Below are positions 1 to 7,549 of a stretch of 56,618 nt of DNA, piece by piece. The notes beneath the pieces are model-generated. The model did no database searches and had not been told where the DNA came from. It saw nothing but the letters and a program-made list of their open reading frames with translations. The stretch is taken from the NCBI GenBank assembly GCA_913058575.1, contig CAJXRF010000030.1, positions 1 to 56,618 of the forward strand, read 5' to 3'. The position numbers were made by a program, and so were the translations under genes. How positions within the stretch are numbered: the stretch's first letter is position 1; each line of letters starts with the position of its first letter. The DNA is from an uncultured Bermanella sp. (lineage in GTDB: Bacteria > Pseudomonadota > Gammaproteobacteria > Pseudomonadales > Oceanobacteraceae).

Positions 1-1
1 A

Positions 2-982
2 GATTGTATGGGTACTTTAATTGCCTATGACATTCGTGATAACTGGGTATTCATGTACCCATACAATGATGCAGAAGTGGATAAATCTATTTTCACACCT
101 GAATATTGCAAACAATTGCTGCACAGTGTTATAGGCCAAAGTGATATTGATATCGAGATATTAAACAGCAGTAGCTGGGGGCTGGGCTCTCAAATTGCTG
201 AGCAATATCGTCTTAAAAATGTATTTCTAGTGGGTGACTCGGCCCATCGATATCCACCCAGTGGTGGCTTAGGATTAAATACCGGTGTGGGCGACGCGCA
301 GAATATCGCATGGAAAATGGCCGCTGTGCTTAAACAGTGGGGCTGGTCTGGGCTTTTAGACAGCTACCAGCAAGAGCGTAAACAAGTGGCTCAACACAAT
401 GCCGATTTTAGTGTTACCAACGCAGGGAAAATATTCAGCATAATGTTGGCCACTCAATCCCTTATGCCTAAAGGTAAACAGGCATCAATTGATGAATTAC
501 GAGCCGACCCAAAGAAATGGGCTGAAATTCAACAAGGAATCGAAGATCAAAGGGATCATTTTGATGGCATGGCACTGCACATTGGTCAACATTACGGACG
601 GAAAGATGCACCAGATTTAAGGGCTGGCAACCTGCAATTTTCGGATATCGGCGCACGATTCCCACACACCTGGATTACGATTAATGAGCAACCGTCTTCC
701 TCCCTTGATTTGTTATGCGCGCAGCATTTTACATTAATCTCTAATGTGCCTATAAATCTTGAAAAAATTTCAAGCAAAGTTCCTCTTAAAGTAAAAGTTA
801 TTAATCATCACTTTAAGGCAAACGATAATAACTTACACATCATGGGACTTGACGATGCCCAAGCGGTATTAATCAGACCCGACGGGCACATATGCGCTCG
901 CCTCAGTGCCGAGCAACTTACAGAGACCTGCGTTATTAATGCTTTGCATAATGCCACAGCTCAATTTTCAGAATTTGCATAA
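2..982 (+). CDS. FAD-dependent aromatic hydroxylase-type monooxygenase, C-terminal part (5' end outside window)
   Basis: The reading frame is already open at base 2, so the N-terminal FAD (Rossmann) part lies upstream of the window; the Met at base 8 is internal. About 325 residues are visible. The GDSAH motif (residues 76-80 from that Met) followed by PPSGGLGLNTGVGDAQNIAW is the second FAD-binding signature of the PheA/TfdB/MhpA flavoprotein monooxygenases, which hydroxylate phenolic or polyketide-like rings using NAD(P)H and O2. The tail has the thioredoxin-like C-terminal domain of this family (AVLIRPDGHICAR). It is followed 24 bases downstream by a small SCP2-like gene in the same direction, probably one transcript. 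The family is sure; the substrate cannot be read from the sequence. Confidence 0.85.
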   Translation, partial: DCMGTLIAYDIRDNWVFMYPYNDAEVDKSIFTPEYCKQLLHSVIGQSDIDIEILNSSSWGLGSQIAEQYRLKNVFLVGDSAHRYPPSGGLGLNTGVGDAQNIAWKMAAVLKQWGWSGLLDSYQQERKQVAQHNADFSVTNAGKIFSIMLATQSLMPKGKQASIDELRADPKKWAEIQQGIEDQRDHFDGMALHIGQHYGRKDAPDLRAGNLQFSDIGARFPHTWITINEQPSSSLDLLCAQHFTLISNVPINLEKISSKVPLKVKVINHHFKANDNNLHIMGLDDAQAVLIRPDGHICARLSAEQLTETCVINALHNATAQFSEFA

Positions 983-1006
983 ATAAATGAGTGTTAGGAG
1001 AAAAAT

Positions 1007-1390
1007 ATGAAATTTAAATTATTGCTGTGGTTGCTAGGATTTTCATTACAAAGAGCCAGTAAAATCAATCCTAAGTTTCAAGATAAACTCGAAGGCAAAG
1101 ATTTAACCCTTGAAGTGAGCAGTGAAGATGGCGTGGCATACCATTACATATTTAAAAATAAAACCGTTATGAGCTACCCAGGAAGGGCCAGCAAGCCTAC
1201 CTTTTTAAGCCAAGTTCATAAACCTGATATGACCATTCGCTTTAAAAGTGCCAAAGCCGGCTTTAAAACCCTTACCGCCAAAGACAAACAATTTGCCATG
1301 ATGCACGGACTTGAGAATAAGCAAATAAGCATTGAAGGCAATGTGCTTTATTTAGGCTGGTTTCAGACTCTAGGGCAACTTATGAAATAA
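1007..1390 (+). CDS. small SCP2/sterol-carrier-like protein
   Basis: A 127-residue protein preceded by a good ribosome binding site (TTAGGAG, 7-8 bases before ATG). The N-terminus is hydrophobic (KLLLWLLGFSL), perhaps a membrane-associating helix. The rest resembles the SCP2 lipid-binding fold: a beta-strand segment, then DMTIRFKSAKAGFKTLTAKDK and a final GLENKQISIEGN...LGWFQTLGQLMK helix typical of SCP2 C-termini. SCP2-type domains bind hydrophobic ligands. Its position directly behind the monooxygenase gene suggests it may carry or present that enzyme's substrate; this is inference. The family call is by pattern only. Confidence 0.55.
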   Translation: MKFKLLLWLLGFSLQRASKINPKFQDKLEGKDLTLEVSSEDGVAYHYIFKNKTVMSYPGRASKPTFLSQVHKPDMTIRFKSAKAGFKTLTAKDKQFAMMHGLENKQISIEGNVLYLGWFQTLGQLMK

Positions 1391-1474
1391 CCACTATGAA
1401 CCTAGGAGTTTAATCACCCACGCCGCTAGTATAATCCGGTTTTTTAGGGTTATTGGTAATTACTTCAACTTGCT

Positions 1475-1513
1475 CACTGAGTTATACTGCGCAGATTCTG
1501 GTATAACTGAGTG
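1475..1513. promoter_or_regulatory. near-perfect inverted repeat over the tetR promoter (candidate TetR operator)
   Basis: The arms are CACTGAGTTATAC (1475-1487) and GTATAACTGAGTG (1501-1513). They match as an inverted repeat at 12 of 13 positions with a 13-base spacer. The left arm overlaps a -10-like TATACT (1483-1488) and the right arm ends 5 bases before the tetR start codon. TetR regulators commonly bind such repeats over their own promoters, so autoregulation of the TetR/aldolase pair is likely. No convincing -35 hexamer was found. Confidence 0.6.
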
Positions 1514-1518
1514 AAGCA

Positions 1519-2181
1519 ATGAACCGCCGAGAAGAAAATAAAGAGCTGAAACGTGACAAAATTATTTCCGCGGCGAAAGAAATTATTTCTTCAGAAGGGT
1601 TAGATAAGCTAACCATGCGCTACCTAGCAGATTATGCTGGGGTCAGTTCACGCACACCCTACAATTTGTTTGAATCTAAAACAGATATTCTTGTGGCCAT
1701 TATTATGGATGCCATGAAGCCGCTAAAGCTGTCAATTTTTAAGTCAAATGATCAATTATTGATAGAACAAACTCTTAATATCCCCAATATTTTAAGAGAC
1801 TTCTGTAAAACCGACCATGATTTTTACCGCGATATTATTTGGGGCATTATGAGTTCAGGCATTAAGTCATCTCGAGACACTGCCACCAGTGCCATATCCG
1901 ATATCGTTCCCCCATTAATTCAGCAAATAGTGAATCAAAAAGAATGCTCAGACAAGATAAATGTCAGAGTACTGAGCAGCCATATAGCAACACAGTTTTT
2001 GGCCATTATTGGTATGTGGGGGGGCTCTCAATTGGGATTAAATGAAGCCATTATCAATATTCAACTGGCTTGGACTAATTCGTTAATGCCCTATGCTACT
2101 CGCAAAAGCAAAGCTTTCTTAACTCAAGCGCAATTGGATTTTACAGATCAGCTTGAACTTGCCATTGATAATAAAAAATAA
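1519..2181 (+). CDS. TetR/AcrR family transcriptional regulator
   Basis: A 220-residue protein with a TetR N-terminal DNA-binding domain (residues about 10-60). It carries the recognisable RDKIISAAKEIISSEGLDKLT...YLADYAGVSSRTPYNLFESKTDIL pattern, in which the helix-turn-helix is followed by the typical N-LFESK turn. The C-terminal ligand-binding domain is helical and not assignable to a known ligand. It stands 18 bases before the class II aldolase-like gene and is probably co-transcribed with it. A 39-base inverted repeat immediately upstream is the likely operator. Whether it also controls the upstream monooxygenase is unknown. Confidence 0.9.
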   Translation: MNRREENKELKRDKIISAAKEIISSEGLDKLTMRYLADYAGVSSRTPYNLFESKTDILVAIIMDAMKPLKLSIFKSNDQLLIEQTLNIPNILRDFCKTDHDFYRDIIWGIMSSGIKSSRDTATSAISDIVPPLIQQIVNQKECSDKINVRVLSSHIATQFLAIIGMWGGSQLGLNEAIINIQLAWTNSLMPYATRKSKAFLTQAQLDFTDQLELAIDNKK

Positions 2182-2199
2182 AAGCCATTAGGTATCACC

Positions 2200-2862
2200 A
2201 TGCCCATTGATGAAGGGGTTATAAAATTTGATGCTAGTCAATTCGTTGAAACGGCTGCGTTAGACGATGCATCTATCAGTGAAATTAACCCGATACGATG
2301 CACGCTATATGAAAAAAAATTAATTGGTGAATATCGGGATTTGAATATTGGCTATGGCAATATCTCTCAACGAATGCGCCAGCCGTCTCAATTTAGCGGC
2401 GTGTTATCCAATGTAAAACCCAACCCGTTACAAGCGCAATTTATTATTAGCGGCACACAAACCGGTTATTTAGACACTCTCACAGGCCGTCATTACACTT
2501 GCGTGGCAAGCGTAGACCTGCAGGGCAATACTCTGCAATGTCAGGGGCCTATTATGGCCTCCAGTGAATCCCTGACCCATGGTGCTATTTACCTGTGTAA
2601 TGACACCATTAATGCCGTCATTCACATTCATAATAAAACTATTTGGCAGGGTATGCTTAAGGATAAACTTAAGCATACCCCTTCCCATATTCCCTATGGC
2701 ACTTTTGAAATGGCTCAAGCGGTTCAATTAGTGGTCGCAAAGCAATCATACGGATCCTTGGCTATGGCGGGTCATGAAGATGGGGTAATGTTTTATGGGG
2801 AATCCCTTCAAACTGCTTTTTCCTTGTGTATGGATATGTTCGAGCGTTATACAGCCTCTTGA
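2200..2862 (+). CDS. class II aldolase/adducin family protein
   Basis: A 220-residue protein of the class II aldolase/adducin fold. The characteristic substrate and metal-site segments are in order: GYGNIS (about residues 49-54), ISGTQTG, the S-E-S-L-T-HGAIY segment with its Glu and His, VIHIHN with two metal-ligand histidines, and the C-terminal GHEDGVM. This family contains zinc-dependent aldolases, epimerases and dehydratases such as FucA, AraD and MtnB. The unusual N-terminus (about 35 residues before the first helix) and the changed spacing prevent assigning the substrate. It follows the TetR gene by 18 bases. Confidence 0.75.
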   Translation: MPIDEGVIKFDASQFVETAALDDASISEINPIRCTLYEKKLIGEYRDLNIGYGNISQRMRQPSQFSGVLSNVKPNPLQAQFIISGTQTGYLDTLTGRHYTCVASVDLQGNTLQCQGPIMASSESLTHGAIYLCNDTINAVIHIHNKTIWQGMLKDKLKHTPSHIPYGTFEMAQAVQLVVAKQSYGSLAMAGHEDGVMFYGESLQTAFSLCMDMFERYTAS

Positions 2863-3417
2863 TTGCATGGCACTCCCATTGGTTATTTTAATGCCCGTAC
2901 GCTTAATGATTAATTTTGGAAAAGTCGTTTCTTTTGAAGCCACCTCACCAAATGAAAGTGAGTACCACTATATGACTTAATAGGCCTGCCGCTTGAATTT
3001 TCAATTAATTTGGCAAGCTGGATTTTTCTTCAGACATGACAACCACTAAAGAAACATCTACCTACCTCTATGACCTATAAAGCTATGCCCGCTCAGGCAT
3101 GCTTCCCTTAACATTGAATGCGGTAGGTTCGCAAGACTCAAATTGAATAGACTTATATATATTGAAAGGAGCAAAGCACAACTAGCAAGCTGCATGAAAA
3201 TTAAAGTGGTGACAACCCCTTGTCTAACGCACCCTATGACGTTTCCAAGGACAAGTGTATGCCACATTATTGCCACACTGTTCTTTCCACCCATGAATCA
3301 ATACAGCCTTCAAACTGACAGGCCATGTGTATTCTTTAGCAAGTATGTAGGTAGCTCAACTTTATTGAACTTGTCCTGAGCTACATAATAAATAAACACT
3401 GCCATCTACTTGTGCAA
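2863..3417. other. 555-base intergenic stretch, no supported gene; small stem-loop near its right end
   Basis: Only short open frames without recognisable protein features occur here. A stem-loop with arms GTAGCTCA (3351-3358) and TGAGCTAC (3377-3384), 18-base loop, sits between the convergent aldolase and lysR genes. It could act as a weak bidirectional terminator but has no clear T-run. Nothing else recognised. Confidence 0.4.
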
Positions 3418-4350
3418 TCAAAAGATTAGCTTCACTTCACTGAGGTGTGTTTTTACAAGTGAACGAATAAGCTCTGCCAATTGCCTGTAAAACCCCCTAT
3501 TGGGAGAGTTCCGTCGCCAGACTAAAGCATGAGTACGGTAGAGTTTTATTTTTTCTACTTCTCTGACGTTTAATCCCTGGGGTTGATGGATTTCAGAATG
3601 AATATAAAGCGTAGGTAGGAAGGTCAACCCCATTCTCATCATCACCATCTGACGTAAAGCATCCAGACTACTGCCTTCGTAATCCCGCGCAATGTTGGCG
3701 CCTAGCTCTGCACACAGCGACTCCGTTTGATGGTAGCTACTGTATTGTTCTAGCAAGGTAAGAATAGTTTGCCCCCGTAGGTGATGTGGTTTTATTTTTT
3801 TTAGCTTTGACAGGTCGTGATCTTCAGGGATAACCAATTGCATGGGCTCATGAAACAGCACTTCACTTGTCAAACTAGAGTTGTCAAAAGGCTTAGGAAT
3901 TAGTACTAAATCCAGCCTCCCTTCTAATAAGTCGAGCTCTAAAGTTTTCGGCATATTTTCCCTAACATAGAGCTTAAGGGATGAATAAGCTTGATGTAGG
4001 CCAGGCAATATATGAGGTAATAAATAAGGACCTGAGGTGGGTGATACGCCCATACGAAATGTACCTCCTGGGCCACTATTGATCATCGCAGCCTGATCCA
4101 TCAGACCGCACATTTCCTCAATCACTTGTCGTGCATTTACCAGCAAATCTCTACCCGCTGGCGTTAAGGTGGTGCCACTGCGGCTGCGTTCAACCAAGGT
4201 TAAATTTAAGACTTTTTCTAGATTATAGACCTGAGCAGTGAGGGTAGGCTGACTGATATTAAGGCGCTCTGCAGCACGGCGAAAAGATGTGGCTTCCGCT
4301 AGACCGACAAAGTATTCCAGCTGTTTAATGGTTGGGGTTTCAAGCGACAT
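3418..4350 (-). CDS. OxyR-like LysR family regulator lacking the peroxidatic cysteine
   Basis: A 310-residue LysR regulator. The N-terminal winged HTH (residues 6-65: KQLEYFVGLAEATSFRRAAE, then ISQPTLTAQ) and the effector domain with SGPYLLPHILPGLHQAY read like OxyR throughout. The E. coli OxyR region with Cys199 and Cys208 corresponds here to LEQYSSYHQTESLCAELG. The second cysteine is kept (C213) but the peroxidatic one is replaced by Ser/Tyr (about residues 204-206). The only other cysteine is C81. Disulfide-based peroxide sensing as in OxyR is therefore unlikely. It is divergent from the Mrp antiporter operon and may regulate it; an ATAG-N7-CTAT element lies in its promoter region. Confidence 0.85.
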   Translation of the reverse strand: MSLETPTIKQLEYFVGLAEATSFRRAAERLNISQPTLTAQVYNLEKVLNLTLVERSRSGTTLTPAGRDLLVNARQVIEEMCGLMDQAAMINSGPGGTFRMGVSPTSGPYLLPHILPGLHQAYSSLKLYVRENMPKTLELDLLEGRLDLVLIPKPFDNSSLTSEVLFHEPMQLVIPEDHDLSKLKKIKPHHLRGQTILTLLEQYSSYHQTESLCAELGANIARDYEGSSLDALRQMVMMRMGLTFLPTLYIHSEIHQPQGLNVREVEKIKLYRTHALVWRRNSPNRGFYRQLAELIRSLVKTHLSEVKLIF

Positions 4351-4653
4351 TGTAATACCTTGCTCGCGAGCATTATGTTCAAGTGATAGGAAAATCCTAT
4401 CATTAAAACTGAATAACTTCTATTGAGCTATCACGCCAAGCACTTCATATTACCCCTACTCTTAACTTATAGACTTACAGAGTAAACGGACATAGCAAAA
4501 CTGATTAAAAGGTAGTCAACCTCCCAATTAGAAACCAGTATGCTAAGGCAGCGTACCTAGAAGGATTCATTGGCAGCGTATATTTTTGTTACTGCCTCAC
4601 TTAAAAAACGAGATTATCAACCCACTGAACTAATAATAATAAGTTGAGATACG
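4351..4653. other. divergent promoter region between the OxyR-like gene and the Rap1a/Mrp operon
   Basis: About 300 bases with no gene. It holds the palindromic OxyR-type element at 4384-4402 close to the regulator. Nearer 4654 it is AT-rich (TAATAATAATAAG just before the start), with no strong Shine-Dalgarno and no clear -35/-10 pair that I could place with confidence. Confidence 0.4.
4384..4402. promoter_or_regulatory. perfect palindrome with OxyR half-site pattern ATAG-N7-CTAT
   Basis: TGATAGGA (4384-4391), AAA, TCCTATCA (4395-4402): an 8-bp perfect inverted repeat. It contains ATAG (4386-4389), 7 bases, CTAT (4397-4400), the spacing of one OxyR binding module. It lies 34-52 bases upstream of the OxyR-like start, so autoregulation is likely. 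A second module at the expected 22-base phase is not evident; only a degenerate CTAT repeat follows (4420-4431). Confidence 0.65.
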
Positions 4654-5055
4654 ATGAATCTACAATCACACAAATTGCGTTCGTTACTGGCCAGTATTTT
4701 ACTGGCGTACTCTTTCTGCGCATTTGCCAATATGGAGAATAAAGAGCAGTCCCTGCCAAATGTATGTTCATCCGGAGATGTATCGCAGGATCAATGCATA
4801 CAATTTATTCGCGGCTACTTAGATGCGCTACTGCAACTTAATGAAGTAGGTTACAATTCAAAATTTTCTAAGTTTGAGCAGCATGCTTTTAATACACGCG
4901 TTGGTAAGACTTACCTAGCAGACGTGATTAAAAAGGAACTTAATCTTTGCTTACCAAAAGATGTTAATGCCCATGATATTATGGCCGATATAGATAAAGA
5001 ACTCCCATTACAAGATGCTTTATTAAGAGCGTTGAAAGTTAGGTACCCTTGTTAA
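4654..5055 (+). CDS. secreted Rap1a/Tai-like small protein, first gene of the Mrp operon
   Basis: A 133-residue protein with an N-terminal signal peptide (LRSLLASILLAYSFCAFA). The mature part matches the Rap1a/Tai pattern: paired cysteines (VCSSG...DQCIQFIRGYLDALL), a middle LCLP Cys, and the terminal DALLRALKVRYPC. Rap1a family proteins are small disulfide-bonded periplasmic proteins, some of which act as immunity proteins for type VI amidase effectors. Here no effector is visible. The stop codon is only 2 bases before the mrpE ATG, so it is almost certainly co-transcribed with the antiporter genes. Its role there is unknown. Confidence 0.7.
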   Translation: MNLQSHKLRSLLASILLAYSFCAFANMENKEQSLPNVCSSGDVSQDQCIQFIRGYLDALLQLNEVGYNSKFSKFEQHAFNTRVGKTYLADVIKKELNLCLPKDVNAHDIMADIDKELPLQDALLRALKVRYPC

Positions 5056-5057
5056 GT

Positions 5058-5570
5058 ATGCCAAGTATCGAAAAAAAATCCCGCCGTAACTATATCCATA
5101 TCGCGATATGGGCTCTGATACTGTCTATTTTCTGGCTGTTGCTTTCGGGAATCTACAACCCATTACTGCTCAGCTTCGGTGCTGTCTCCATCTTTGTGGT
5201 GCTGTTAGTTTTAAGGCGCATAGAAGACGTCGACAAAAAGCGTCAGCACCTCGGCACAGGCCTTCGACTTATTCGTTACATCCCCTGGTTAATTGGACAA
5301 ATATTGAAATCTAGCATCCATGTAACAAAACTTATTTGGGGTTCGCCAAGCAAGGTTTCGCCTACCTTAGCAAAAATTAATATATCGAATATCCCCCCAA
5401 ACAAGCGTGTGTTATACGCAAATTCAATCACTTTGACCCCTGGTACACTATGTGTCGATTTAAAAGGTGACGAATTGACGGTTCATGCATTGCAAAAATC
5501 GTCCATTACCGAACTAGAAGAAGGTTATATGGAAAATAAAATCACTGGCATATGGGGTAAAAGTGAATGA
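5058..5570 (+). CDS. mrpE: Mrp-type Na+(K+)/H+ antiporter subunit E
   Basis: About 170 residues, MnhE/PhaE family. Two N-terminal hydrophobic segments (residues about 13-55) are followed by a charged RRIEDVDKKRQ loop, a third hydrophobic stretch, and the conserved cytoplasmic tail with LYANSITLTPGTLCVDLKGDELTVHAL, the family signature. MrpE is a small structural subunit needed for activity or assembly of the multisubunit antiporter. A TTG at 5049 would extend the protein by three residues and overlap the upstream stop; ATG at 5058 is preferred. Confidence 0.93.
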   Translation: MPSIEKKSRRNYIHIAIWALILSIFWLLLSGIYNPLLLSFGAVSIFVVLLVLRRIEDVDKKRQHLGTGLRLIRYIPWLIGQILKSSIHVTKLIWGSPSKVSPTLAKINISNIPPNKRVLYANSITLTPGTLCVDLKGDELTVHALQKSSITELEEGYMENKITGIWGKSE

Positions 5571-5596
5571 CGGGTGTTTATAAGTGTGGTGTATAA

Positions 5597-5863
5597 ATGA
5601 CTGAAGTATATACAGCCGTAACGATTGCTATTTTAGTTGTGATGGCAATGGCGCTTGCAAGAGCCATTAGCGCACCCACAGTGTATGACCGCATACTGGG
5701 TGTGAATATGTTTGGTACGAAAACAGTATTATTTATTGCTGTTGGAGGCTATTTGATGGGGCGTCCAGATTTTCTAGATATTGCGATTGTTTATGCCCTT
5801 ATCAACTTTATTGGAATGGTGGCAGTACTTCGGTTTTTCGAGTACACAGCCCCCATTGATTAA
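5597..5863 (+). CDS. mrpF: Mrp-type antiporter subunit F
   Basis: 88 residues with three predicted membrane segments and the conserved RAISAPTVYDRILGVNMFGTKTVLFIAVGGYLMGRPDFLDIAIVYALINFIG core of MnhF/PhaF. It forms a small membrane subunit of the Mrp complex. It sits between mrpE and mrpG with short gaps (26 and 23 bases), the standard E-F-G order. Confidence 0.94.
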   Translation: MTEVYTAVTIAILVVMAMALARAISAPTVYDRILGVNMFGTKTVLFIAVGGYLMGRPDFLDIAIVYALINFIGMVAVLRFFEYTAPID

Positions 5864-5886
5864 CACGTTAACGGTAATGGATAGAC

Positions 5887-6216
5887 ATGTTTATCTTAGA
5901 CATCATCAGTAGTGTCCTGCTTATTGCAGGGGTGTTTTTTGGATTTAGTGGCGCTCTAGGGCTGTTCAAATTTCCAGATTTTTTTACGCGCATGCACGCA
6001 GCAAGCGTCACCGATTCAATTGCAACAATATTGATTCTCTTGGGGTTAATCCTGCAAACCTCATTCGATATAAATACTGCCAAACTTCTGTTCATTCTGG
6101 CCTTTCTCATGATTACCAGCCCAACCGCGTCTCATGCACTAGCTAAATCCGCTCGCCATGGTGGCTTATTAACATTGCCTGAAACACAAGTAAAACAACA
6201 AGAGCGAACATATTAA
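5887..6216 (+). CDS. mrpG: Mrp-type antiporter subunit G
   Basis: 109 residues, three hydrophobic helices. It carries the MnhG/PhaG signature FFGFSGALGLFKFPDFFTRMHAASVTDSIATILILLGL and ends with SPTASHALAKSARHGG. It is a small membrane subunit. Its stop (TAA 6214-6216) overlaps the next start codon by one base (TAATG), indicating translational coupling. Confidence 0.94.
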   Translation: MFILDIISSVLLIAGVFFGFSGALGLFKFPDFFTRMHAASVTDSIATILILLGLILQTSFDINTAKLLFILAFLMITSPTASHALAKSARHGGLLTLPETQVKQQERTY

Positions 6217-7196
6217 TGGGAGATTTGATTGATTTAGTATTGCTGGCCATGCTGGCCATTACTGCTTTACAGATGATATTCTTAAAAGATTTGTTTGCTG
6301 TCGTTATGCTGTTTGGCATATATAGCTTTTTGTCTGCTTTGATATTTATCAATCTTGATGCTGTTGATGTGGCCTTTACCGAAGCATCCGTTGGTGCGGG
6401 TATATCTACGGTTTTGATGTTGGGAACACTGGCTCTAACGGGCCGAAAAGAAAAGAAAAGCTCTCACTCTTCTATTTTGCCTTTACTGGTTGTCTGCATC
6501 ACAGGCGCGGCGCTGATATATGGCACGCTTGATATGCCCCCATTCGGTCACCCCAATAACCCTATTCATGAACATGTTGCTCCTCGATACATTGAAGAGT
6601 CACCAAAAGAGATTGGGCTCCCCAATATGGTCACGTCCGTCTTAGCCAGTTATCGAGGCTTTGATACATTAGGAGAGACGGTGGTTGTTTTCGCTGCTCT
6701 CATCGGTGTGCTTGCATTGTTAGGCGTGCGCAGACAAGAAGAGAACGACGTTCCAGAATCGGGTTTTAAAGCCCATCATGTACTCCACGTTGTGGCCCGA
6801 TTTTTTATTCCATTAATCATTCTGTTTGCTCTCTATGTGCAGTTCCATGGTGATTTTGGTCCAGGAGGAGGCTTCCAAGCCGGCGTTATTGCAGCTGCCG
6901 CGTTTATTTTATACACGTTGGTGTTTGGCTTATCTCGTGCATTTGCCGTGGTAGGTCCCAAGTTTTTACAGGCATTGGCATCCATTGGGGTTTTACTATA
7001 CGCCAGTGTTGGTTTTTTCAGCATGTATAAAGGCGGCCAATTTCTTGATTACAGTAAGCTCGCAACAGATCCCATCGTCGGCCAACATTACGGCATCATC
7101 ATAATTGAGTTAGGTGTGGGTATCACAGTATTTGCAGTCATGCTGAGTATTTTTTATGCCTTTGGTAGTCAGGCAGAGAGGTCAAACATCCAGTGA
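6216..7196 (+). CDS. fused DUF4040 (MbhD-like)-MnhB antiporter subunit
   Basis: 326 residues made of parts that are often separate. Residues about 1-80 (LLAMLAITALQMIFLKDLFAVVMLFGIYSFLSALIFINLDAVDVAFTEASVGAGISTVLMLGTLAL) are the DUF4040/MbhD helices found at the end of canonical MrpA. Residues about 85-180 form an MbhE-like linker with two more helices. Residues about 190-320 are MnhB (VVARFFIPLIILFALYVQFHGDFGPGGGFQAG). The split of MrpA and fusion of its tail to MrpB marks a non-canonical Mrp layout. Its stop overlaps the GTG of the next gene by 4 bases. Confidence 0.9.
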   Translation: MGDLIDLVLLAMLAITALQMIFLKDLFAVVMLFGIYSFLSALIFINLDAVDVAFTEASVGAGISTVLMLGTLALTGRKEKKSSHSSILPLLVVCITGAALIYGTLDMPPFGHPNNPIHEHVAPRYIEESPKEIGLPNMVTSVLASYRGFDTLGETVVVFAALIGVLALLGVRRQEENDVPESGFKAHHVLHVVARFFIPLIILFALYVQFHGDFGPGGGFQAGVIAAAAFILYTLVFGLSRAFAVVGPKFLQALASIGVLLYASVGFFSMYKGGQFLDYSKLATDPIVGQHYGIIIIELGVGITVFAVMLSIFYAFGSQAERSNIQ

Positions 7197-7549
7197 ATTT
7201 TATTCTCGATTATTACAACTATTGGATCGTCGTTTTTTTGATGATGACAGGGTTTTACATTGTCATATCGGCTAACAACCTTGTTAAAAAAATTGTTGGC
7301 CTGAATGTCTTTCAAACGTCTGTCTTTATGCTTTATATCTCCATGGGTAAAGTAAATGGAGGTACCGCTCCCATTTTGGTCGAAGGTGTCACCACGTATT
7401 CAAACCCTTTACCTCATGTACTCATTCTTACCGCTATTGTGGTGGGCGTAGCCACAACATCAGTGGGCCTTGCCCTTATTATCAGGATCAAACGAGCTTA
7501 TGGCACTGTTGAAGAAAATGAATTTGAAAACCAGGATGACGCCATATAA
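7193..7549 (+). CDS. mrpC: Mrp-type antiporter subunit C (NuoK-like)
   Basis: 118 residues with three membrane helices. It matches MnhC/PhaC and NuoK: FYIVISANNLVKKIVGLNVFQTSVFMLYISMGKVNGGTAPI and NPLPHVLILTAIVVGVATTSVGLALIIRI. The start is GTG, overlapping the upstream stop (GTGA). The stop overlaps the next ATG by one base. It builds part of the proton pathway with the MrpD-type subunit. Confidence 0.94.
   Translation: MNFILDYYNYWIVVFLMMTGFYIVISANNLVKKIVGLNVFQTSVFMLYISMGKVNGGTAPILVEGVTTYSNPLPHVLILTAIVVGVATTSVGLALIIRIKRAYGTVEENEFENQDDAI

Noticed and set aside
2795-2980. 61-residue open frame overlapping the aldolase end
   Set aside because: Starts inside the aldolase gene in another frame, has no RBS and no recognisable family.
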